From Tetradesmus obliquus (lineage: Eukaryota > Chlorophyta > Chlorophyceae > Sphaeropleales > Scenedesmaceae), in assembly GCA_030272155.1 (NCBI GenBank), contig CP126192.1:6110501-6174500 (forward strand): a DNA stretch of 64,000 nucleotides. Reading direction: 5' to 3'. The notes below the pieces were generated by a model. It was not told the DNA's origin. It saw only the letters and a program-made list of their open reading frames with translations, and searched no databases. Shown piece after piece: positions 59,188 through 64,000 of the stretch. The position numbers and the translations under genes were made by a program. Within the stretch, counting starts at the first letter, position 1. The number at the start of each line of letters is the position of its first letter.

Positions 59188-61070
59188 GTCAGGCGTACCA
59201 CCCGCTGTGTGCGCGGCGCGTGGGGCTGCACATGGAAATGGCTGACCTGCTATGTGCCTTGCTGCTGCTGCTGCTGCTGCCGCCGCCAGGCGTACCACCC
59301 GCTGTGTGCGCGGCGCGTGGGGCTGCACATGGAGATGGCCGACCCTGCTGAGCCTGACGGCCCGCTGCAGCTGGTCAGCCACTGTCCCAAGCACTGCACG
59401 CCCTCCAGCAACGCCTCGGGTGAGAAAAATGCAAGATCGGGGCAGTGTGTTGCAGCCAAACTGCAACAGGGCTGCATGCTGCATGCCATGCTATGTGGGT
59501 GGTGCATTTTGGTGTGTGCTGCATGTGTGGCTGGCGTGAGTTTGGTTTGCAGGTGGCCAGGGGTTGCTTGCAGCACTGCACACCACACTACAGCCAGGCT
59601 GAAAGCAGCGAAGGCTGTGAGCAACAAGGCGACACACAACCTGCGTGTCAGTGCTGCTGCCATCTCTGACTGCTGCTGCTGCTGCTGCTGCTGCTGCAGG
59701 CATCACGCTGCTGAGCAGTGATGACCACATCCGCATGGGAAGGCCCCGCAAGCGCCACGCCCTGCACGACAGCACCACAGCCCCAGCAGCAGCAGCAGCC
59801 CGCGCAGCAGCGGCGGCAGCAGCAGCAGCAGCCGACCCAAACAACCATGGAGGCCTGTGGAATGCGCAGCCCTTCAAAGCAAACCGCCCGCCGGCACCCA
59901 TCCCTGACGCTCCCGGCGGCTGCGCGCGCGCATCCGCTTTTGCAGCGCAGCGCATTCAGCATGGTACCGGCACTGGCTGCACCAGCACGGCCGGCTTCTG
60001 GATTCCCACTGAGGAGACTGCTGCAGCGGCAGCAGCAGCAGCAGCAGAGGCAGCGTACGGCGCGGGTGCTGCCGCCAGCGAAGGCGGCGGTCCCTGCAGC
60101 AGCAGCACCTCAGGATTGCTGGCAGCGCCCAAGCCGGGCGCGGGCCGCAAGCGCAAGCGCTGGGGACGCGGCAGCGGCGCAGGACTGGGCGGTGCAGCTG
60201 GCACAAGTGCAGGTGCAGGTGCAGCAGTGAAGCGCAGCGGGGAGAAGCCTCCGCCTGCGCCTGTGGAGCTTCTGCCGCTGCCTGACAACACACCTGATCA
60301 GGTGGATGTGGTGTGTAACGGCAGGCCTGGCGTGCTGGTTGTGCGCGCGCAGCGCGTGCTGGTGGGTGGTCAGGAGCTGACTGCTTCCCGCTTTGAGGCG
60401 ATGTGTGGCAAGGGCGATGCGAAGAAATGGAAGAGCAGCTTGTGGACGGCTGATGAAAATGGCGAGCCGCAGCGCAGCATGGGAGACTGGCTGTCTGAGA
60501 GGGGGTTGGATAAGAATGCGCTGAGTAAGCTGGCGGCAAACTGGGCGGCTGTGGAGGCGCGGCGGGCGTGGGAGGAGCAGCAGCAGCAGCAGCAGCAGGG
60601 TGAGGCGGAGGGTGACGGTGAGGGGGATGGGGAGGGTGGGGCGGATGGCGACAGCATTGTTGGGGATGCTGCGGTGACGGAAGATGGGGATGAAGTGACA
60701 GGGGCAGAGGATGGTGAGCAGCAGCAGCAGCAGCAGGACGAGGCAGCGGAGAGTGAAGGCATGCAGGTGGACGGCCAGGCAGGTGGCAGCCCCCAGCAGC
60801 AGCAGCAGCAGCAGCAGCAGGCTGACCAAGCAGCAGCAGATGCTGACGATGACAAGCAGAGTGGTCCTGCTGCCAAGAAACAAAGGGTCAGTGAAGCTGA
60901 CGCCCCAGCAGCACCAGCAGCAGCAGGGGACGAGGCTGCTGCTGCTGCAGCTGCTGCTGATGGCAGCAGGCAGCTGGCGCATGCCAACAGCAACACCTCC
61001 GCAGCAATAGCTGACCAGGCAGATGCACAGCAGCAAGAAGCAGCAGCGGCGGCTGCGGACGCTTCTGCAG

Positions 61071-61104
<34 letters not shown>

Positions 61105-61774
61105 GGACGGCAGTGCGGATGCTGCTGCCAAGCCTTCCAGCAGCACCCAGTCAGCCGCTGCAGCAGCAGCTGCTGCTGCTGCGCTGCGCAAGCAGCAAGG
61201 CAGGGTGCTGCTGCAGCGGCTGCCATACCCGCTGCTGCCGGACTGCTTCACCCTGCACCCCACAGCACTCCCCGAGCCGGCAGCAGCAGCTAGCATTGCT
61301 GCTCGCAAGGCTGCCGCAGACGCCGCAAATGCGTCAGCAGCCATCGCAGCTGCAGCAGCAGTCGAGGTAGCTGCTGCGCCGCCGCTGCCTGGTGCTGCTG
61401 CCAGCAGCAGCAGCAGCAGCGAGCCGCTAGACATAGAGCTGCCGATAGAGGAGCAGCCGTGGCTAGCTGTTGGCCGCTGCTGCCGCATGTACTGGGTTGA
61501 TGATGATGAGTGGTATGAGGCAGATGTAACAGGCTTTGATTCTGTTAGCAGGCTTCACACGCTGTGGTACCACTTGGATGAGGTGCGAGAGGAGATCAAC
61601 TTGGTGCAGGAGCAGCAGCAGGGCAGGGTGCAGTGGCTGCCACTAGTGGATAAGTCCCGCTGGCCAGGCAAGCGCAAGATGCAGCAGGAGGCAGCAGCAG
61701 CAGGCGGCAATGCAGCAGCAGCAGCAGACTTGCTGCTGCTGGATGGCCTGCTGGGGGCTGCTGGCTATGCGCCT

Positions 61775-61811
<37 letters not shown>

Positions 61812-63654
61812 GTTTCAGCGCAGCTGCTAATGCTATGGATGTGGATGGGGAGGATGTAGAAGATGATGCAGTAGCAGCAGTGCAGCCGGCACCTGCAGGC
61901 TTCCCCAGGCTAACAGCAATGCACAGGAACATGGGGGAAGACAGCGGCATGGTGGACCTCCTGGCGCTGCACAGCAGCGGCAGCAGCCTGCAGCAGCAGC
62001 TGCAGTGCATGCTGTGGCAGCAGCAGCAGCAGTACGCGACGGCGAGCGCGGCGCAGCCGCCACCGGAGGCCACGCCTGCAGGGCACGCTGCTATCGGCTG
62101 GCGAGTAGGCGTGTTTTGGCCAGATGTGGGAGTCTATTACTACGGCCAGCTTGTTGCTTTCAATGCAGCAGATGGCAGCCACATCATTGTGTATGATGAT
62201 GGTGAGCAGGAGAGCCTGCAGCTGCAGCTGGCGAGGCTGGATTGGGTGGCTGCAGCAGGCCCCGCGCATGCGGCCAGCGCAACAGCCCGCGACGCGCACG
62301 CCGTGTACATGCAGCAGCGCGAGTTTGCGCTCGCGCGTAAGCAGCAGCAGCAGCTGCGCCGGCAGCAGCGGCTGCAGCAGGGTGCTGGCGGGCCGCACCA
62401 GCAGCAGGCTGCTACAGAGATGGTGCTGCAGCTGCAGCAGCAGCTGCAGCAGGTCTATGCTGAGCTGCATCAGTTAGGCTGGCAGGAGGATATGCCAGTA
62501 CCTCCGCTATACCAGCAGCAGTTGCAGCAGCTGGCAGCAGCGCGGGAGCAGCTAACCGCGCAGTCAGCAGCAGCAGTGGGTCACCCTCAGGCGCCCAGCC
62601 CTCACATGAAGCAGGCAATGCAGCAAGCAGCGCAGCAGCTGCAGCCGCCAGCTGGCGAGGGTTTACCTGCAGCGCCTAAACCGCCGCCCGGGCCAAAACC
62701 TGACGCGCCGAAGCAGGTGGACGTCATCTGCGGGTCAAACACCGGCACGTTTGACTGCCTGCGCATGCAAGTGTTGACCAGCACGGGTGGCCAGATTAGC
62801 CCAACTGAGTTTGAGCGGCTCAGTGGCAAGGGTGCCAGCAAGAAATGGAAGTGCACAATCCGTGTGCGCAAGGCAAATGGGCTGCCGGGAATCACCATGG
62901 GTGACTGGCTGCTGCAGATGGGCTACGACCAGCCGAAAGAGCCCCGTGCTGGCGGCAGCAGCAGCAAAGGCAGCAGCCTGAACGATATCCGCAAGCAGCA
63001 GGCCAGCCGCAAGGCTGCTGCTGCTGCTGCCGCTGCAGGCAGGGCGGCTGCAGAGCCCCCAAGGGGCGCGGCAGCAGCAGCAGCAGCGGGAGGGCCCGGT
63101 GTGAAGCCTGGCGAGGATGGCGGGCACACCATTGTGAGCGGCAGGGGTGTGTCGATGCACCGGGAGGGCTGCATGTGTGTGATCTGCAAGCAGGCGCGCC
63201 GCAAAGCTGCGCAGGAGGCAGGCATAACCCCAGCAGCACGCGACGCATACATCCCTCGCGCCGGCGAGGCAGGCGCGAGAGGAGGGTTTGGCGGCGCAGG
63301 GGGCGCCCGGGCAGCTGGCGTGGGTGGCAAGGGCGGGCCCACGCGCAGCGGATCCCTAGGGAAGGATGGCTTTGCAGGAAAGCTGGAGGAGCGGCGTGCA
63401 AGGCTGCCTGCGCTGCTGCTGGGCAAGCGCGCGTATGTACAGGCTGTGCCACACCTGGTACGTGGTGCTGCTGTGCACCAGCTGTGGCAGCTGCCTGAGA
63501 GCCGCTGCTACTCGGCCGAAGAGTGGGAGGCGAAGCAGCAGGGCGGCAACGGCAACGGCAGCACCAGCACGGGCGCTGCTGTTGCTGCTGCTGCTGCCGG
63601 TGCTGCTGGCGGTGCGTCATCTGAATGGCAGCAGCCCGCTGTATCAGGCGGTGA

Positions 63655-63703
<49 letters not shown>

Positions 63704-64000
63704 GGTAGCCGGCCAGGCACCCCCAGCCTCAGTAGCCGCCCTGCCACCCCAGCGCCAGCAGGTGCCGAGGCGGGCGACGAGGCAACCAGCAGCAGCGCAG
63801 CCGACGCGCAGAACCAGAACCAGGGCGCGCAGGCCGGCCAGCAGCAGCAGCAGCAGCAGGGTGACAAGCCGCAGCGTGGCAGCCGCACGCAGACGTGGCG
63901 TGAGAAGCTGCGGGTGTGCCAGGCGCTTGAGCCGAAGCGCATCACGTTTGGCAAGAGCGGAATCCACGGCTGGGGCATCTTTGCGCGGCGGCCGATTGCG
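52470..64000 (+). CDS. Trithorax/ATX-type histone methyltransferase (3' partial, SET cut off)
   Basis: A nuclear chromatin regulator; plant ATX relatives methylate histone H3 Lys4. Modules in order: PWWP (MEPGQLVWASNS, LWPGVLIDPEEHAPDYV, exon 52470-52631; DYAWVTAPLQPL at 52738); a Cys-rich PHD-like exon (CCFSCGRPLKPKE, CSVCSAVWFDYEADRM, 53731-54236); SAND-like 1 (VVCSCTQC at ~55925, YEQHAGCGSAKKWKASLRI at ~56401); canonical PHD (RWAGDRCCVCDSDVDYDCD, 57650-57805); extended PHD (58174-58331, then ICRQRMGAKIQCNDCYQ and YHPLCARRVGLHMEMAD); SAND-like 2 (~60305-60500); two Tudor-like units (GRCCRMYWVDDDEWYEADV at ~61470; GWRVGVFWPDVGVYYYGQL at ~62098); SAND-like 3 (~62720-62930); and the opening of SET (RITFGKSGIHGWGIFARRPI) at the edge. 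No FYRN/FYRC was seen, so it is closer to ATX3-5 than ATX1/2. The final exon, from about 59701, exceeds 4.3 kb and is rich in polyQ and polyA. Confidence 0.88.
54576..54663. repeat. CTG/CTA array in ATX-type gene intron
   Basis: About 29 units of CTG interrupted by CTA and TACTG variants lead directly into an exon (CTGCGCCTGCAGCATG). Confidence 0.9.
55945..56290 (+). repeat. Four copies of an exon end in ATX-type gene
   Basis: The exon end LPVERRTFSPTQ plus donor GTGCGGCGG occurs at about 55945 and 56065; two further, more diverged copies start at about 56155 (CTTCTGCCAGTGGAGCGC) and 56243 (GTGCTGCCAGTGGAGCGGC, GGCCCCACGCAG, GTGCCC). Spacing runs from about 120 down to 88 bp. Confidence 0.8.
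56501..56685 (+). repeat. Copy of SAND-like 1 exon end
   Basis: MAFGKWLELKGIEAKGSKI with its donor (56501-56564) is repeated at 56620-56683 with about six base changes and an intact GTGAGC donor. Spacing is 119 bp. Confidence 0.92.
57539..57715 (+). repeat. Copy of the PHD exon start
   Basis: The start of the PHD exon (VRWAGDRCCVCDSDV with acceptor, 57650) has an upstream copy at 57539-57597 (VRWAGDRCCVCNSDVAGVI) with its own CGTCGTAG acceptor. Spacing is 111 bp and a CTG array separates them. Confidence 0.92.
59060..59345 (+). repeat. Three copies of the ePHD exon start
   Basis: AYHPLCARRVGLHMEMAD preceded by a CTG array and CAG acceptor occurs at 59081, 59190 and 59287, spacing 109 and 97 bp. 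Copies 1 and 2 run into LLCALLLLL (CTG array); only copy 3 continues into the coding exon. Confidence 0.95.
63658..63700. repeat. Coding CTG array (polyAla) in ATX-type gene
   Basis: About 14 units read as GCT-type codons give a run of about 15 Ala in the region between SAND-like 3 and SET. Confidence 0.9.

Overview
The window looks like nuclear DNA of a green alga (Chlorophyta). Genes are broken by many short GT-AG introns. Candidate TGTAA poly(A) signals follow several stop codons. Products include a fibrillin, a chlorophyllase, a plant-type rubredoxin, an oil-body-associated protein, a PEBP/FT-family protein and a trithorax/ATX-type regulator. CAG/CTG repeats are extremely abundant on both strands: they are polyQ/polyA in exons and long microsatellites in introns. 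A Scenedesmaceae-like (Sphaeropleales) alga would fit, but this is inference. No bacterial, organellar or viral region was seen.

Layout. (1) ~140-4233 (+): 3' part of a response-regulator/guanylate-cyclase gene whose 5' end is outside the window. (2) 4234-8271: gene-free, with tandem repeats and one copy of a dispersed repeat. (3) 8272-10494 (-): secreted LivK-type binding protein. (4) 11108-13813 (-): PEBP. (5) 14870-17143 (-): secreted Hedgehog/Hint autoprocessing protein. (6) 18934-19626 (-): INO80C/IES6, divergent from (7) 20163-23688 (+): SLC35F6-like transporter. (8) 25111-26212 (-): PP4 regulatory subunit 2. (9) 26959-29463 (-): OBAP, divergent from (10) 29918-33840 (+): unrecognised multi-pass membrane protein. 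(11) 34187-35190 (+): rubredoxin, convergent with (12) 36139-37937 (-): fibrillin. (13) 40150-42332 (-): CAP/proline-rich/lectin fusion. (14) 43970-46439 (-): chlorophyllase-like hydrolase. (15) 47039-51965 (-): coiled-coil golgin-like protein, divergent from (16) 52470-64000+ (+): ATX-type chromatin protein that runs off the right edge just as its SET domain begins.

For eight genes (3, 4, 5, 7, 8, 9, 11, 12, 13, 14 include these) the exon model was summed by hand; each sum was an exact multiple of three, which supports the splice sites. The neighbours form no operon or single pathway. Several have plastid or lipid themes (fibrillin, OBAP, chlorophyllase, rubredoxin), and several enter the secretory route.

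The most unusual feature is window-wide. Stretches that straddle an exon edge and its splice site are tandemly copied into the neighbouring intron with a unit of about 90-180 bp. At least nine cases occur in five genes. One copy in the transporter is a complete 63-nt frame-preserving duplicate exon. Three GC-AG introns, a Hint-domain protein with a novel N-terminal region, and a chromatin regulator carrying three SAND-like and two Tudor-like modules also stand out.
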